The notes: a model not told the origin generated them from the sequence alone. A DNA stretch of 37,474 nucleotides from Candidatus Saccharimonadota bacterium (GCA_003231925.1 QIKK01000083.1:1-37474), one strand, 5' to 3'; shown: positions 8,204 to 18,097, counted from the stretch's first letter. Numbers and translations: made by a program.

Positions 8204-8950
8204 ATGGAATTTTCCAACGTAACGACAAAAGACGGTGGATTACAGCTTTGCGAAACTTTATGTGGAATGGAAGACGGAGCTATCACAAGTGACGCTACAC
8301 TTCTAAAGACATTCACAATGCTAGTCAATCAAGGCTTTGATAGTGTTATGCCTTATCTCCTATCTAACACTGATTACATACGCTGGGACGACCTCAATCA
8401 CACAGACCAGCCTGTGGGGACATTTAACATCGTATCAGGGCAGAGTGATTACCAAGTAAAGCAAGATGATAATTCATTGGACATACTTAACATCACACGA
8501 GTGAAGTTCTTATCTAGTGCTACAGAAACGAAATATGCAGACTTGGAACGTATGACCATTGATGACCAACGAGCAACCTCGGCAATGAGTCCTAACTCTG
8601 ATGAAGTAGGAATACCAACACACTATCTTGAAAGGAACAACACAATCTATCTATACCCACAGCCAAACTACGCTTCAACAGCAGGAGTGAAGATATGGTT
8701 TGAACGAGAGCAAAGCTACTTCGTCAGCACCGACACCACTAAACAACCTGGAATACCTAAACCATTCCACGCAGTACCATTCTTATACGCTTCAAAGCGT
8801 TGGCTGTTGATAAATAAGTCAGACAAGGTAGCTATGATAAATGACGTCAACAATGAGATAGCTGTCAAACAGGAACAGCTGGACAGCTTAATAACAAAAA
8901 GAAACCCTGTGCGTAGGCGTATGACAGGGGCAGTAACAGACGCAAGGTAA
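8204..8950 (+). CDS. Head-tail adaptor/connector protein
   Basis: The 248-aa protein has the pattern of podovirus and siphovirus neck adaptors. An N-terminal helical part (residues 1-60) contains LKTFTMLVNQGFDSVMPYLL. A beta region follows with GTFNIVSGQSDYQVKQDDNSLDILNITRVKF and the IYLYPQPNYASTAGVKIWFE strand pair, and a helical C-terminus includes RKNPVRR-like basic residues. Such proteins bind under the portal and receive the tail. Sequence and position agree, but no enzymatic motif can confirm it. Confidence 0.65.
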   Translation: MEFSNVTTKDGGLQLCETLCGMEDGAITSDATLLKTFTMLVNQGFDSVMPYLLSNTDYIRWDDLNHTDQPVGTFNIVSGQSDYQVKQDDNSLDILNITRVKFLSSATETKYADLERMTIDDQRATSAMSPNSDEVGIPTHYLERNNTIYLYPQPNYASTAGVKIWFEREQSYFVSTDTTKQPGIPKPFHAVPFLYASKRWLLINKSDKVAMINDVNNEIAVKQEQLDSLITKRNPVRRRMTGAVTDAR

Positions 8951-8951
8951 T

Positions 8952-9524
8952 ATGGTTACGCTTACTAATCAGAGTAGCAGTGCAGAAGTATTAGATGGTT
9001 TATTAAAAGACCAAGAAAATCCGTCTTCTAATCAGAACGCAGAATATTGGTTTGGCAGTACCACATATCGCGGACAGTCATTTACTACTGGGACTGATAC
9101 TTTAAATATTAAGGATTATAAGTTATATATGAAGTATAGAAGTGGAACTTCAAATATTTTATACTGCGATATTTATGTTTCAAGTAATGATAAACCAACT
9201 GGTAATAGTTTAGGACAAGCTAGTATTACTGCAATCTCCAATACATCGTTTGCTTGGTATAAGTTCACATTTTCTTCAGCTATAATTTTGAGTGCTTCAA
9301 CTAAATATGTTGCTGTTGTAAGTTCTCCCTTGTCAGCCTCTAATGCTTATATTATGGGTGGTGACACATTGGAATCATACAACAATGGTAAAACAGCAGG
9401 GTCAACAGACAGTGGGACAACTTGGACTGTAAATGATGGTGATTTAATTTTTGAAACATATACATATATTTATGGTATATCCAATCAACCCCTAAACACC
9501 ACCACCCTAACAAACCAAACATGA
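8952..9524 (+). CDS. Beta-sandwich virion protein, possible carbohydrate binding
   Basis: The 190-aa protein has YRGQSFTTGTDTLNIKDYKLYMKYRSG, a kPTGNSLGQA segment, WYKFTFSSAIILSASTKYVAVVSS and a DSGTTWTVNDGDLIFETYTY ending. This order resembles jelly-roll modules of secreted and virion surface proteins described as anchor or carbohydrate-binding domains. A host-surface contact role is plausible. Codon use is more AT-rich than in the adjacent genes, which may mark it as a recently acquired module. It overlaps the next gene by 4 bp. Confidence 0.55.
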   Translation: MVTLTNQSSSAEVLDGLLKDQENPSSNQNAEYWFGSTTYRGQSFTTGTDTLNIKDYKLYMKYRSGTSNILYCDIYVSSNDKPTGNSLGQASITAISNTSFAWYKFTFSSAIILSASTKYVAVVSSPLSASNAYIMGGDTLESYNNGKTAGSTDSGTTWTVNDGDLIFETYTYIYGISNQPLNTTTLTNQT

Positions 9525-10942
9525 GAATATTTAGCCTAATGACAAAAGACTACCTTACTGGAATAGCTTCTGGTGCTCATATTGAGCGTGGTGGTATCTG
9601 GCATAAGGCAGAGGGTATCAACCCATTCGTCAACCCACGACAAGAGAGTGTGGACACAGGGCTGTTGCAGACCTGCTCAGCGCCAACAGAGGTTACAGGT
9701 GGTGTGGGTGGTACACCACTCTCAACCGCCACACGAGTAACAGGTGCTAATGCTGGCACAACATACATAGGCACATCTCTTGGAGTATCACAGATAGATA
9801 TGTCGGCAGATAACAACGCCACAAGTACACTTACTGTAGCGAATATGACAAATGGGCTAGAATTATTTCAATCAAGAGGTGCAACAGCGGAATACTTATA
9901 CTACTGGCAGACTACACAGATTGGACGTTACGGCGACTTAAACGGCACACCAACTGCAACAGACGCTTGGGTTACAGGGCTACAAGACACAAGCTATCAT
10001 CCAACACATAAGATGTGGGACGAGATATACTACGGTAACAAGGATAGGATTGGGCAGATTAAAGATGACGGAGCAGGTGGGCAGACTCATTCAGCTAATG
10101 TGATTGACTTTGAAAGTAACATGCTTGTAACAGCACTTGATGATGATGGGCAATTTTTAGTGGTAGGACTTTCCACCAACCAAGGCGATAACAACATATA
10201 CGGACATTCACTTGTACGCTTCTGGAAGATAAACTCTTCTTCTTGGTCTTATGAGTGGGCTATTCCAGAAGCAAACATCATTGCTATCAAACGAGTAGGA
10301 ACAGCAATGTATGCACTCTGCCCTTATGGACTTTATATATTTAACAGGTCTACAGCACCACGGCTAGTACGTTCTTTTAAAGACAATGCACCATTTGGTA
10401 TGCACAACGCCTTATCAAGTTTAGGTGACTCGGTAGTAAACGGCACAGGAGCCAATGCTACACTAGGTTTTTACGGTAGGATACTACCAGATGTACCTAC
10501 TGCATATCACGAGTTGTATAGTGGCGGATCAGGAGCTGTAACGCTAGTAGACGCAACTATAAAGAATAATAGGGTATTCGTAGGTACAAACACTCCAAAG
10601 CTCTACAGGTACGATATTTCAACAGGTGGAGCTACTGGTACAGCTGAAACGGTATATATTGCACTTAGGGAACGGTATGACATAAGTAGAATAGAAGTTA
10701 TCCTAGGAGAGCCACTAGCGAGTGGTGATAGTTTGAATATAGACGTGCAGTCAGATGAAGATAACGTAGCCACAGACTGGGGGACAATATCGTTTGCTCT
10801 TCACGGTGCTAAAAAGCGAATAGCCTTGGAAAAGAAAAAGGACAACGTAGATAACTTGAAACTAATCTTCAACTTTAACGCAGGTAATGTGAAGATAAAG
10901 CAAGTGAATATTTACGGAGATAAACGAAATAAAAATGGTTAA
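9521..10942 (+). CDS. Tail nozzle/tubular-like beta-propeller protein
   Basis: The 473-aa protein opens with MTKDYLTGIASGAHIERGGIWHKAEGINPFVNP. Several propeller-like strand motifs follow (GTTYIGTSLGVSQID, FLVVGLSTNQGDNNIYGHSLVRFWKI, AMYALCPYGLYIFNRS, NRVFVGTNTPKLYRYDISTG). The blade repeats and the position right after the adaptor suggest the lower tail tube or nozzle of a short tail (comparable in role to T7 gp12 or P22 gp10), or a propeller-containing tail protein. There is no long tail tube or tape-measure gene nearby, which favours a podovirus. Function is inferred from architecture and context. Confidence 0.55.
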   Translation: MRIFSLMTKDYLTGIASGAHIERGGIWHKAEGINPFVNPRQESVDTGLLQTCSAPTEVTGGVGGTPLSTATRVTGANAGTTYIGTSLGVSQIDMSADNNATSTLTVANMTNGLELFQSRGATAEYLYYWQTTQIGRYGDLNGTPTATDAWVTGLQDTSYHPTHKMWDEIYYGNKDRIGQIKDDGAGGQTHSANVIDFESNMLVTALDDDGQFLVVGLSTNQGDNNIYGHSLVRFWKINSSSWSYEWAIPEANIIAIKRVGTAMYALCPYGLYIFNRSTAPRLVRSFKDNAPFGMHNALSSLGDSVVNGTGANATLGFYGRILPDVPTAYHELYSGGSGAVTLVDATIKNNRVFVGTNTPKLYRYDISTGGATGTAETVYIALRERYDISRIEVILGEPLASGDSLNIDVQSDEDNVATDWGTISFALHGAKKRIALEKKKDNVDNLKLIFNFNAGNVKIKQVNIYGDKRNKNG

Positions 10943-13367
10943 TAAAAAACGGGGAGAACAAACACCAGTGGACATGAAATATGACGAGCCACAACACATT
11001 CTCAATCCAGTTAATGATTTAGAGAGTGGCTTTACTGAAATGGAGTTTAATAAAGTGCCAGAGGGAATACAGTCAAATAATTACTCATCAGGTAGTGCAG
11101 GGTGGAGAATAGACAAAGACGGTAACATTTATGCTAATTCAGGTACGTTTAGTGGTGCTTTAATTGCAGGAGAGTTACACATACCAGATAGAGATACTAC
11201 AGCTAACTCATTCCATGTTGCTACTGACGGTAACGCATGGTGGGGTGCTACTGAAACAGATTTTAACTTAGATAATAGTAATGCTACTGCTTATGTTCTT
11301 AAGACAGGAGTGGCGAAGTTTAAAAGCGTAACACTTGATACAAATGTCACACTTTCGGGATTACAAGCTGGTTCAGCAATAGACGGGCAATATTTAGATG
11401 CGTTGTCGGTTGCTAGTGCTTCTGTTGCCTCAAGTGCAATATCAACAGCTAAGATAGCAACTGACGCTGTGACACAAGCAAAAATAGCGGCACTTGCAGT
11501 TGGCTCTACTGAATTAGCAGCGGGAGCGGTTATCGCAGGTAAAATAACAGCCGGAACAATAGTAACTGGTGATATTGCCTCAAATACTATAACTGCAGCG
11601 AATATAGCAGCACTAACTATAACTGCTAGTGAATTAGCTACAGACTCTGTAACGGCAGCTAAGATAGTTGCAGGAACTATTACTGCTACTGAAATGACTA
11701 TTGCACAATTATCTGCCATAAACGCAGACATGGGAGCAATAACAGCAGGTACAATCACATTACCTAGTGGTGGTCATATTAAAAGTGGGCAAACAGCGTA
11801 TGAAACAGGAATTGGTTTTTATCTCGGCAATGATAGTGGTACTGTTGTGTTTTCTATGGGTAACTCAACAGACTACTTCAAATGGGACGGTACATCTGTG
11901 AAGATACTTGCAAGCGGTGTAAACGCCATAACCATTGATTATGGCTCTGATATTCTCTTAAAAGAGGGTGGGGACATTAAGTTTACTTCTGTAACAGCAC
12001 CAACGGCTTTAACATCAGCACTCATCACATCAGCAGGAAATGTAGACGCAGGAACACATACTTATAAAGTTACTTATGTAAATGATAGTGGTGGGACGGA
12101 ACAAGGAGGAGCCTCAAACACAGTGACTAACGACGCTTCAAATGCTCAAAATGCTTTAACAAATATTCCAGTTAGCACATCTGGTTCGGTAACTTCTAGG
12201 AAGATATATAGGACAAAAGCTGGGGGTACAAGTTATTTTTTACTTACTACGATTGCAAATAACACGGCTACAACTTATACAGATAATACTGCGGATAGTG
12301 GTTTGACAGGAAATGGTACTTCAATAAGTGAAAATAATAGTTTTGGAAAAATTAAGATAGATGATGTTAGTGTTTTTAGTATAGGAACTAAAAATACCTT
12401 CGTTGGAGAAAATAGTGGGATTTCAAATACAGCGGGCGTTAGAAATGCTGGATTAGGTAATTATGCATTAGTTTCTAACATAGCAGGTTATAACAATACT
12501 GCTCTTGGTAATAATTCTTTGAACCAAAATACAATAGGTTGGAGCAATACGGGAGTTGGTTATACTGCGCTAGTTAGAAATACAACTGGTAGTTATAATA
12601 CTGCTCTTGGTGCTTGGGCATTAGAATCAAGTGTAACAGGTTTTAATAATATTGGACTTGGATATTTTGCTGGGTCTAAAGCCACTGGTTCAAACGAACT
12701 CTACATAGACAACCAACCACGAGCATCAAACGCAGTAGAAAAAACAAACTCCATAATCTACGGAGTAATGGCTTCTACACCCGCAAGTCAGACTCTTACA
12801 GTTAATGCTTTATTAAAGGTAAATGGAGACGAAACACTAGACGGTACATTAAGTATAAAAGAACAAGCTAGTGCTAATGCTGACGTTGCAGGGTATGGAC
12901 AACTATGGGTTAAAATAGCTACACCAAATGAATTGTGGTTTACTGATGACGCAGGAAATGATAGAGAAATAGGAAGTGAAAATGCACAGACGAAAAATGT
13001 AGAAGTAGTCCTTACAGACAACAGCACAGCTCCGACAGTAGTAGATGGATTGGGAGATATGTACTTCATAGTACCAGCAGAATTAGATGGTATGAACCTT
13101 GTATCAGTTGGCGCTCATGCGACAACAGTGTCATCATCAGGGCTTCCGTCATTTCAAATACACAACCTTTCAAATGCCCTAGATATGTTGAGTACAAATA
13201 TAACCTTAGATGTAAGTGAAAAAGATTCTGCAACAGCAACTACCCCAGCAGTAATAAATACATCTAATGACCATATAAATACAGGAGATGAAATAAGATT
13301 TGACTGTGATGTAGTCGGCACAGGGGCAAAAGGAATTACTATTAGACTTGGTTTTAGAACACCTTAG
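10935..13367 (+). CDS. Tail fibre protein with YadA-like 17-residue repeats
   Basis: The 810-aa protein has three recognisable parts. The N-terminal attachment part contains SAGWRIDKDGNIYANSGTFSG, typical of fibres bound to tail proteins. A long heptad-like trimeric region (about 155-275) repeats TAAKIA/ITASELA/GTITA-type units. A head-like region (about 498-580) has five 17-residue repeats of the NTTGSYNTALGAWAL type, as in trimeric adhesins. The C-terminal part (about 680-810) is a beta domain ending IRLGFRTP. It is probably a trimeric receptor-binding fibre. It overlaps its upstream neighbour by 8 bp. No S74 autoprotease is visible. Confidence 0.75.
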   Translation: MVNKKRGEQTPVDMKYDEPQHILNPVNDLESGFTEMEFNKVPEGIQSNNYSSGSAGWRIDKDGNIYANSGTFSGALIAGELHIPDRDTTANSFHVATDGNAWWGATETDFNLDNSNATAYVLKTGVAKFKSVTLDTNVTLSGLQAGSAIDGQYLDALSVASASVASSAISTAKIATDAVTQAKIAALAVGSTELAAGAVIAGKITAGTIVTGDIASNTITAANIAALTITASELATDSVTAAKIVAGTITATEMTIAQLSAINADMGAITAGTITLPSGGHIKSGQTAYETGIGFYLGNDSGTVVFSMGNSTDYFKWDGTSVKILASGVNAITIDYGSDILLKEGGDIKFTSVTAPTALTSALITSAGNVDAGTHTYKVTYVNDSGGTEQGGASNTVTNDASNAQNALTNIPVSTSGSVTSRKIYRTKAGGTSYFLLTTIANNTATTYTDNTADSGLTGNGTSISENNSFGKIKIDDVSVFSIGTKNTFVGENSGISNTAGVRNAGLGNYALVSNIAGYNNTALGNNSLNQNTIGWSNTGVGYTALVRNTTGSYNTALGAWALESSVTGFNNIGLGYFAGSKATGSNELYIDNQPRASNAVEKTNSIIYGVMASTPASQTLTVNALLKVNGDETLDGTLSIKEQASANADVAGYGQLWVKIATPNELWFTDDAGNDREIGSENAQTKNVEVVLTDNSTAPTVVDGLGDMYFIVPAELDGMNLVSVGAHATTVSSSGLPSFQIHNLSNALDMLSTNITLDVSEKDSATATTPAVINTSNDHINTGDEIRFDCDVVGTGAKGITIRLGFRTP
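12426..12677 (+). repeat. 51-bp degenerate repeats in tail fibre
   Basis: Five in-frame units of 51 bp start at 12426, 12477, 12528, 12579 and 12630. Each encodes a 17-residue motif near N-T-x-G-x-x-N-T-x-L-G-x-x-A-L-x-x. The same repeat length and style recur at 22073-22378 in another gene of this genome. Confidence 0.75.
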
Positions 13368-13371
13368 TATT

Positions 13372-14010
13372 ATGGCAATAGCATTTGGAGCAATATCATC
13401 AGTATCAACGTTACAGACACCAACATCTGTAAGTGTTAGTGGTTCGGACACCGTAGGTATTGTTCATGTAAGTGATGGGACTGGTGTCTCAAATGAAATT
13501 ACAGCTGTAACTTGGGACGGTGTATCAATGACTAAAATTGGTGAGGTTCAAACTCCTGGAGCTAGGTGGCAAAGTGTATGGTGGATTGTTAACCCAACCA
13601 GTTCAGCAACTATTTCATTTACAGGAGGGAGTTACTGGAGAAGTTTTAACAGTTATTATACTGGCGCTCATCAGACTGCACCTATTGACTCAAGTAATAC
13701 TGGAACTAGCTCAGCATCTACTTTTCTGTCTATTTCTACAACAGTAGTTGTTAGTGGTTGTTGGCTTATAATGGTTCAAGCAGATAGTACTGGAGGTAAG
13801 ACTTACTCTGCCTCTAATGATATAAGCATAATGAGAGCAAATGCAGATGCAGGTGGGATTGCCTCAGCAGATAGTAATGGAACTGTTGCAACAGGAAGTA
13901 GGACAGCAACATTAACAGCTACGGGTAGTACAACACATGCAGGTATTACTTTTTCACTAGCACCAGCACCAGTCGTCTCAACATTTATTCCTAAAGTAAT
14001 AATATTTTAA
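13372..14010 (+). CDS. Beta-rich virion surface protein
   Basis: The 212-aa protein begins MAIAFGAISSVSTLQTPTSV and has an Ig-like or phage tail surface pattern: SDTVGIVHVSDGTG, ITAVTWDGVSMTKIGEVQ, SVWWIVNPTSSATISFTGG, and a C-terminal SLAPAPVVSTFIPKVIIF. This looks like a small fibre-associated protein of the kind placed just after tail fibre genes. In-frame TTG at 13348 would overlap the fibre gene; ATG 13372, 4 bp after its stop, is preferred. Confidence 0.55.
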   Translation: MAIAFGAISSVSTLQTPTSVSVSGSDTVGIVHVSDGTGVSNEITAVTWDGVSMTKIGEVQTPGARWQSVWWIVNPTSSATISFTGGSYWRSFNSYYTGAHQTAPIDSSNTGTSSASTFLSISTTVVVSGCWLIMVQADSTGGKTYSASNDISIMRANADAGGIASADSNGTVATGSRTATLTATGSTTHAGITFSLAPAPVVSTFIPKVIIF

Positions 14011-14013
14011 AAT

Positions 14014-14124
14014 ATGAAAGAAATATACAAACTATACAAACTAGCACGAGAGAACATTACGGTGTTTTTATTGATTATCATAATTGCGTTGCAAATGCAA
14101 GTTTTGTTAGCCTTAATGGTATAA
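14014..14124 (+). CDS. Small single-pass membrane protein
   Basis: A 36-aa frame encodes MKEIYKLYKLARENIT followed by a strongly hydrophobic helix (FLLIIIIALQMQVLLALMV). It starts 3 bp after the previous stop. A basic N-terminus plus one membrane helix fits a small membrane or pinholin-like protein, but it lies far from the lysis cassette. The 3' end of the gene doubles as a TGG-TATAAT promoter box for the next gene. Confidence 0.5.
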   Translation: MKEIYKLYKLARENITVFLLIIIIALQMQVLLALMV

Positions 14125-14125
14125 T
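14117..14125 (+). promoter_or_regulatory. Extended -10 box TGGTATAAT close to an ATG
   Basis: TGG-TATAAT ends at 14125, and the next gene starts at 14135 after 9 nt. Transcription beginning about 7 nt after the box would give a 2-3-nt leader. The -35 region is not convincing, as expected for extended -10 promoters. It is the same element as at 208-216 and 33386-33394. Confidence 0.45.
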
Positions 14126-14134
14126 ATAAATAAT

Positions 14135-14338
14135 ATGAAAAATCAAACACTACAAGATATGGTTAACATACTTATTGCTAAAGAGCAAAAGTTATATGAA
14201 AAAGCTGATATAGGTAGGTTACTTTTTATAAACTTTCCGAACAAGAAAAATCTTTTCCTTAAAAGAATAGCAGTGTGGATATTGAATAAGAATGGTGCTG
14301 TTATAGATACTAAATATTTCAATTTAAAACAAAAATAA
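14135..14338 (+). CDS. Small hypothetical protein
   Basis: A 67-aa, basic, partly amphipathic protein: MKNQTLQDMVNILIAKEQKLYEKADIG and a C-terminal part with VWILNKNGAVIDTKYFN. It has no membrane helix or recognisable motif. It stops 1 bp before the large internal protein gene and may be co-translated with it. The upstream TGG-TATAAT box suggests it can be the first gene of a secondary transcript covering the internal virion proteins. Confidence 0.5.
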   Translation: MKNQTLQDMVNILIAKEQKLYEKADIGRLLFINFPNKKNLFLKRIAVWILNKNGAVIDTKYFNLKQK

Positions 14339-14339
14339 T

Positions 14340-16571
14340 ATGTCACACAGAAATAAAAGTTATACATTAGTGCCTAAAAGTAGGGCAAAGGTTGGCGATG
14401 TAAAATCTGTGTCTAAAGGTGGTACTAGGAGATATTGGACTGCTCGTGATCTTGGTACAAAAAGTAGCTCCACAAGTAGTACTACAAGTAGTTCCACAAA
14501 TAGTAAGTCTACTTCATCAGGGCAGACTGTAAAAAGAAGTGGAAAATTCTATGATTACAAGGATGGCAGGTGGTATCTTAGTGGTACAACAACAAAAGCA
14601 ATAGGCGGTAGTCTTATAAATAGACTTAACACTGAACGTCGTAGAGGAAACTTTGTAACGCCTCCAAAGAAAAAGAGTTTTAGTATAGAAGATTTCAATA
14701 CAGCTGTCGTAAACAATGACACGGCAACTTTACAGAAAATGGGTGTAAAAACTACTGCGCCAAAACGTACTTCTCAATTGGCGCAACTAGCGCAAGCTAA
14801 GAAAGATTTGCAAAAATTGCAATCTACTTTTGATGCTAAAAAAGTTGCAAAGCAAAATAAAGATGCAACCGATTTTGCTAATAAAAATAACCAACCTACC
14901 ACTGGTATTATTTCTAATAAAAGAAATCCTAATTTTAGTTTTGCCTCGAATAAATTATCTCTATCTAACCCGTCAATAGTTGACTTTTTAAATAAACAAG
15001 GTAAGCCTAGTGACTTTAGTACTAGAGCACAAATGGCACAGCAAGCTGGTATACAAAACTATACTGGAACAGCAAGTCAGAATACACAATTACTTAATTC
15101 TCTTAGGCAAACTCCTGTACAGCAACCAGTTACACAAGCTCCTGTACAGCAACCGACTACACAAGCTCCTGTACAGCAACCGACTACACCTTTACCGTCT
15201 ATTGCAAGTCTTCCACAATTTCCTACAACGAAAATAGAGATACCAAATATAAATGCAGACATAGGTACTATTCCTTTAACATCATTACAACAGCCACAAC
15301 AACCCATAACTTTACCAGAAGCAAATGTGCAAGTACCAACAGTTGAACCAGTAGATGTAAACCAATTTATAACAAATTATTCTGATTTATTTAAGCAAGA
15401 TAATGCATTGCAAGATAAACTTGCACAAGAGCAAACAGTTTTTGAAGGTCTTACTGGTCAAGCATTATCACAAGAACAACGAAGAGCACAGCTTGAACAG
15501 CAAGCAGGAGTTGGTAATAAACGAGGTCAGGTACAGGACTTAGTTAATCAGTTGAGGAACATGAACACACAGGCTCAACAGGCTAGTCTTACTGCTGAAG
15601 ATAGACTTGCTCCAACTTTTGCTATTACTGGAGAACAGGCAGCGATTGAACGACAACGTACTGTTAAGGCATTAGGTAAATCGGCACAAATAGAAGCAAT
15701 CAATGGAAACTTATCATCAGCACTTGACTTGGTAGACAGGCAAGTACAGGCTGAATTTGTGCCACTACAGGCTCAACTTGAAACGTCTAGAATGAGACTT
15801 GACTCTATACGTGAACAAATATCAAATGATAATTCTAAAAGAGGAAAAGCTATTACGTTAGCACTTGATGAAAAAGCACGTCTGATAGATAAACAAGAAA
15901 AGCAACTAAAAACATGGAAACAAGACAGGAAAGATATACAAATCTTGGCATTGAACGCTGCACAAAATGGAGCAGATAATTTAACACTAAAGGCTATACA
16001 AGAAGCGGGTTCTATTGAAGAAGCAATACAACGTGGTGGTACATTTGTGCTGGACCCTAAAGACTTGCAAAAACAGCGACAAGTGGACCAGTCAATGCAA
16101 CTTCAACAATATCAAGTAGAACTACAACGTACTGAATTACAAAGTAAGTTACAGCAACAGCTTATAAATAATGGCTTAAATAAATATCAGGCTAATCTTG
16201 CCGCAACTGAATTACAGAATAAAATGGAAAATGATAGATACAAACTGCAACTAATTGGTAAAGAAACACAATCACAGATAGCCCTAAGAGAAGCACAAAC
16301 GGCTGACATATTAAGGCAGTATGGACTTGATGCAACCAAGGTTAATTTACTAGCAAAGGAATTAAATGCGAAGATAAGTTTGGATAATAGAAAACTCAAT
16401 CAAGATATTAGTTCACCGAAAGTGACTAGTTCACCCAAAGTGACTGCTACTGCACTCAAGCAGTTTATAAATACACAGATAGCTACACCAGAGTTTCAAG
16501 CACTTTCTCCTGAAGATCAACAGCTTTATATTCGTTCACAAGGTGGTGACCCATATAGTTTTGGATTTTAA
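14340..16571 (+). CDS. Large internal virion/ejection-type protein (Gln-rich coiled coil)
   Basis: The 743-aa protein has a basic Ser/Thr-rich N-terminus (about 1-70, with poly-Ser runs), a Pro/Gln linker made of three copies of PVQQPTTQA-type units (about 259-285), and a very long Gln/Ala/Leu-rich coiled coil (about 340-700). It ends in LSPEDQQLYIRSQGGDPYSFGF. Long, Gln-rich helical proteins following the tail genes of podoviruses are usually internal core proteins ejected into the cell with DNA. No lytic transglycosylase motif is seen. The next gene starts 3 bp after the stop. Confidence 0.55.
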   Translation: MSHRNKSYTLVPKSRAKVGDVKSVSKGGTRRYWTARDLGTKSSSTSSTTSSSTNSKSTSSGQTVKRSGKFYDYKDGRWYLSGTTTKAIGGSLINRLNTERRRGNFVTPPKKKSFSIEDFNTAVVNNDTATLQKMGVKTTAPKRTSQLAQLAQAKKDLQKLQSTFDAKKVAKQNKDATDFANKNNQPTTGIISNKRNPNFSFASNKLSLSNPSIVDFLNKQGKPSDFSTRAQMAQQAGIQNYTGTASQNTQLLNSLRQTPVQQPVTQAPVQQPTTQAPVQQPTTPLPSIASLPQFPTTKIEIPNINADIGTIPLTSLQQPQQPITLPEANVQVPTVEPVDVNQFITNYSDLFKQDNALQDKLAQEQTVFEGLTGQALSQEQRRAQLEQQAGVGNKRGQVQDLVNQLRNMNTQAQQASLTAEDRLAPTFAITGEQAAIERQRTVKALGKSAQIEAINGNLSSALDLVDRQVQAEFVPLQAQLETSRMRLDSIREQISNDNSKRGKAITLALDEKARLIDKQEKQLKTWKQDRKDIQILALNAAQNGADNLTLKAIQEAGSIEEAIQRGGTFVLDPKDLQKQRQVDQSMQLQQYQVELQRTELQSKLQQQLINNGLNKYQANLAATELQNKMENDRYKLQLIGKETQSQIALREAQTADILRQYGLDATKVNLLAKELNAKISLDNRKLNQDISSPKVTSSPKVTATALKQFINTQIATPEFQALSPEDQQLYIRSQGGDPYSFGF
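15114..15194 (+). repeat. 27-bp tandem repeat, three copies, coding
   Basis: Units begin at 15114, 15141 and 15168, each encoding PVQQP(V/T)T(Q/P)A or a near variant. They form a flexible Pro/Gln linker between two regions of the large internal protein. Near-identity at DNA level indicates recent slippage expansion. Confidence 0.8.
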
Positions 16572-16573
16572 TC

Positions 16574-18097
16574 ATGCAATCAGTAAGTGAATGGCAAAAA
16601 GGAATACAACCGTCTAACACTGGAAATACAGGTTTTCAGTCTGTTTCTGCTTGGCGGTCAACACGACCAACAACAACTAGACAGCAATTACAACCAGAAC
16701 TTTCATTCTTTGATAAATTAAAAGGGTTTGGAAGTAGTGCCTTAAGTGGTATTAAACAGATACCGAGCTATTTATCACAAAGTGTAAGAAACCCTATACA
16801 ATCAGGTGAGGGGGTGTTTAATACTGGTGTCGTTAAACCATTAGCTTTTCTAAATGAAATAGGTGTTTCATTGACCAAGAAGTTTGGAATAAAAACTAGT
16901 GAGCCAAGGAATGTATTTGCAGAAGCTTCGAAAGCTATCGATGAACTCAAAAGGAGCGACAACCAACAAAAGGCATATGACACAGGTTCTTTTTTGGGGT
17001 ATATGATTCCGTTTAGTAAAGTTTCACAAGGTGCAAGACTCGGACTGGGTGCTTTAAAACTGACACCAAAAGTAGCGAAGTTTATACCTGCGATTGCAGA
17101 CACTGTGGGATTTTTAGGTACAGGACAGATACTATATGAAGAAGAAAATGGTTCGCGCGTTGACCAGTTAAAGAATGACACGATAGCACTTGCTTTGTTT
17201 ACTGGCGGTGGCTTCTTACTTAAACGTGGTTTGGCACTAAGACAAAACAAATTAAAAAATACTCTTTCAGAAAAGGCTAAAAAGGAAGTTACAGAAGTGA
17301 TGAAGCCAGTGGCGTCAACATTAGAAAGTGGTGGCAAAGTACCCTCTTCTGTTTTAGACGAAGCTGTAACAAAGGCAAATAGTGTTGTTATCAGAGATAC
17401 TGGTAAGACTACAAAGGAGTTACTACTAGACTCATTAGAGAAAAGAGCGAAGACATCAGTCAAAGAACTTAGGACACGTCCTGCTCTAAAGAATGAGCTT
17501 AGAGTTAAGCCAATAAAGACAAAGTCAGCACCCAAGATAAAAGAAGAGCCACTAAAAGTATTTTCAACTGAAAGCACATCAGGTCTTGCTAAAAGCATTA
17601 AACGAAAAGCTATCAAGTCTAAGATGATATTTGCGTTTGACAAACGTTTTAATGAGTTGCCAAAACTTGAAAGGCGTATAAAGAAAGAAGATATTAAAAA
17701 GACAGATGAGTTTACTGTCAACAACCCAAATGAAGCTTTTGTAGTGGCTATGGGGCGAAAACCAGCACCGGCAGGCATGTTGCCAGAAGATATGCTTGTG
17801 TCAGTTACCAACTATGCAAGTGCCACGGGAAACGTAGAAGTGATGCGAAAATTAGCCAACGAGTCTGGTTTATTGTTAGAAAGTAGGATTTTAGGGCAAA
17901 GAGTACAAGCCCTTTCACAACTTAATCCTGTTGCTAGAAAGTTGACTGAGGTAATAAAAGCTCATCAAGGTAAGGTTGTAAACTATGACAAAAGAGTAAA
18001 TTCTACAAGAAAGACTATCAAGAATGAAGTAAAGAAAAACAACCTATCAAAAGAAGATACAAATTGGAGTAAATTTTTGGATAGTATCGTATGTTAA
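16574..18097 (+). CDS. Internal virion/ejection-type protein
   Basis: The 507-aa basic protein starts MQSVSEWQKGIQPSNTGNTG and repeats the SVSxWR/Q motif (SVSEWQKG and SVSAWRSTRP). Hydrophobic or amphipathic stretches follow, such as TVGFLGTGQILYEE and ALALFTGGGFLLKRGLAL (about 175-225), which could touch a membrane. A Lys-rich helical C-terminal half completes it. It lies between two other large proteins of the same style, so it is probably one of a set of proteins ejected to form a channel through the envelope. The last 7 bp overlap the next small gene. Confidence 0.5.
   Translation: MQSVSEWQKGIQPSNTGNTGFQSVSAWRSTRPTTTRQQLQPELSFFDKLKGFGSSALSGIKQIPSYLSQSVRNPIQSGEGVFNTGVVKPLAFLNEIGVSLTKKFGIKTSEPRNVFAEASKAIDELKRSDNQQKAYDTGSFLGYMIPFSKVSQGARLGLGALKLTPKVAKFIPAIADTVGFLGTGQILYEEENGSRVDQLKNDTIALALFTGGGFLLKRGLALRQNKLKNTLSEKAKKEVTEVMKPVASTLESGGKVPSSVLDEAVTKANSVVIRDTGKTTKELLLDSLEKRAKTSVKELRTRPALKNELRVKPIKTKSAPKIKEEPLKVFSTESTSGLAKSIKRKAIKSKMIFAFDKRFNELPKLERRIKKEDIKKTDEFTVNNPNEAFVVAMGRKPAPAGMLPEDMLVSVTNYASATGNVEVMRKLANESGLLLESRILGQRVQALSQLNPVARKLTEVIKAHQGKVVNYDKRVNSTRKTIKNEVKKNNLSKEDTNWSKFLDSIVC

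Noticed and set aside
11291..11758. Long minus-strand frame inside the tail fibre gene
   Set aside because: It is antisense to a repetitive Ala/Thr/Ile-rich coding region; composition explains the open frame.
16768..17811. 347-codon minus-strand frame
   Set aside because: Antisense to the 507-aa internal virion protein; Ser/Leu/Phe-rich composition is that of a reverse-strand shadow, and no other minus-strand gene lies in this operon.
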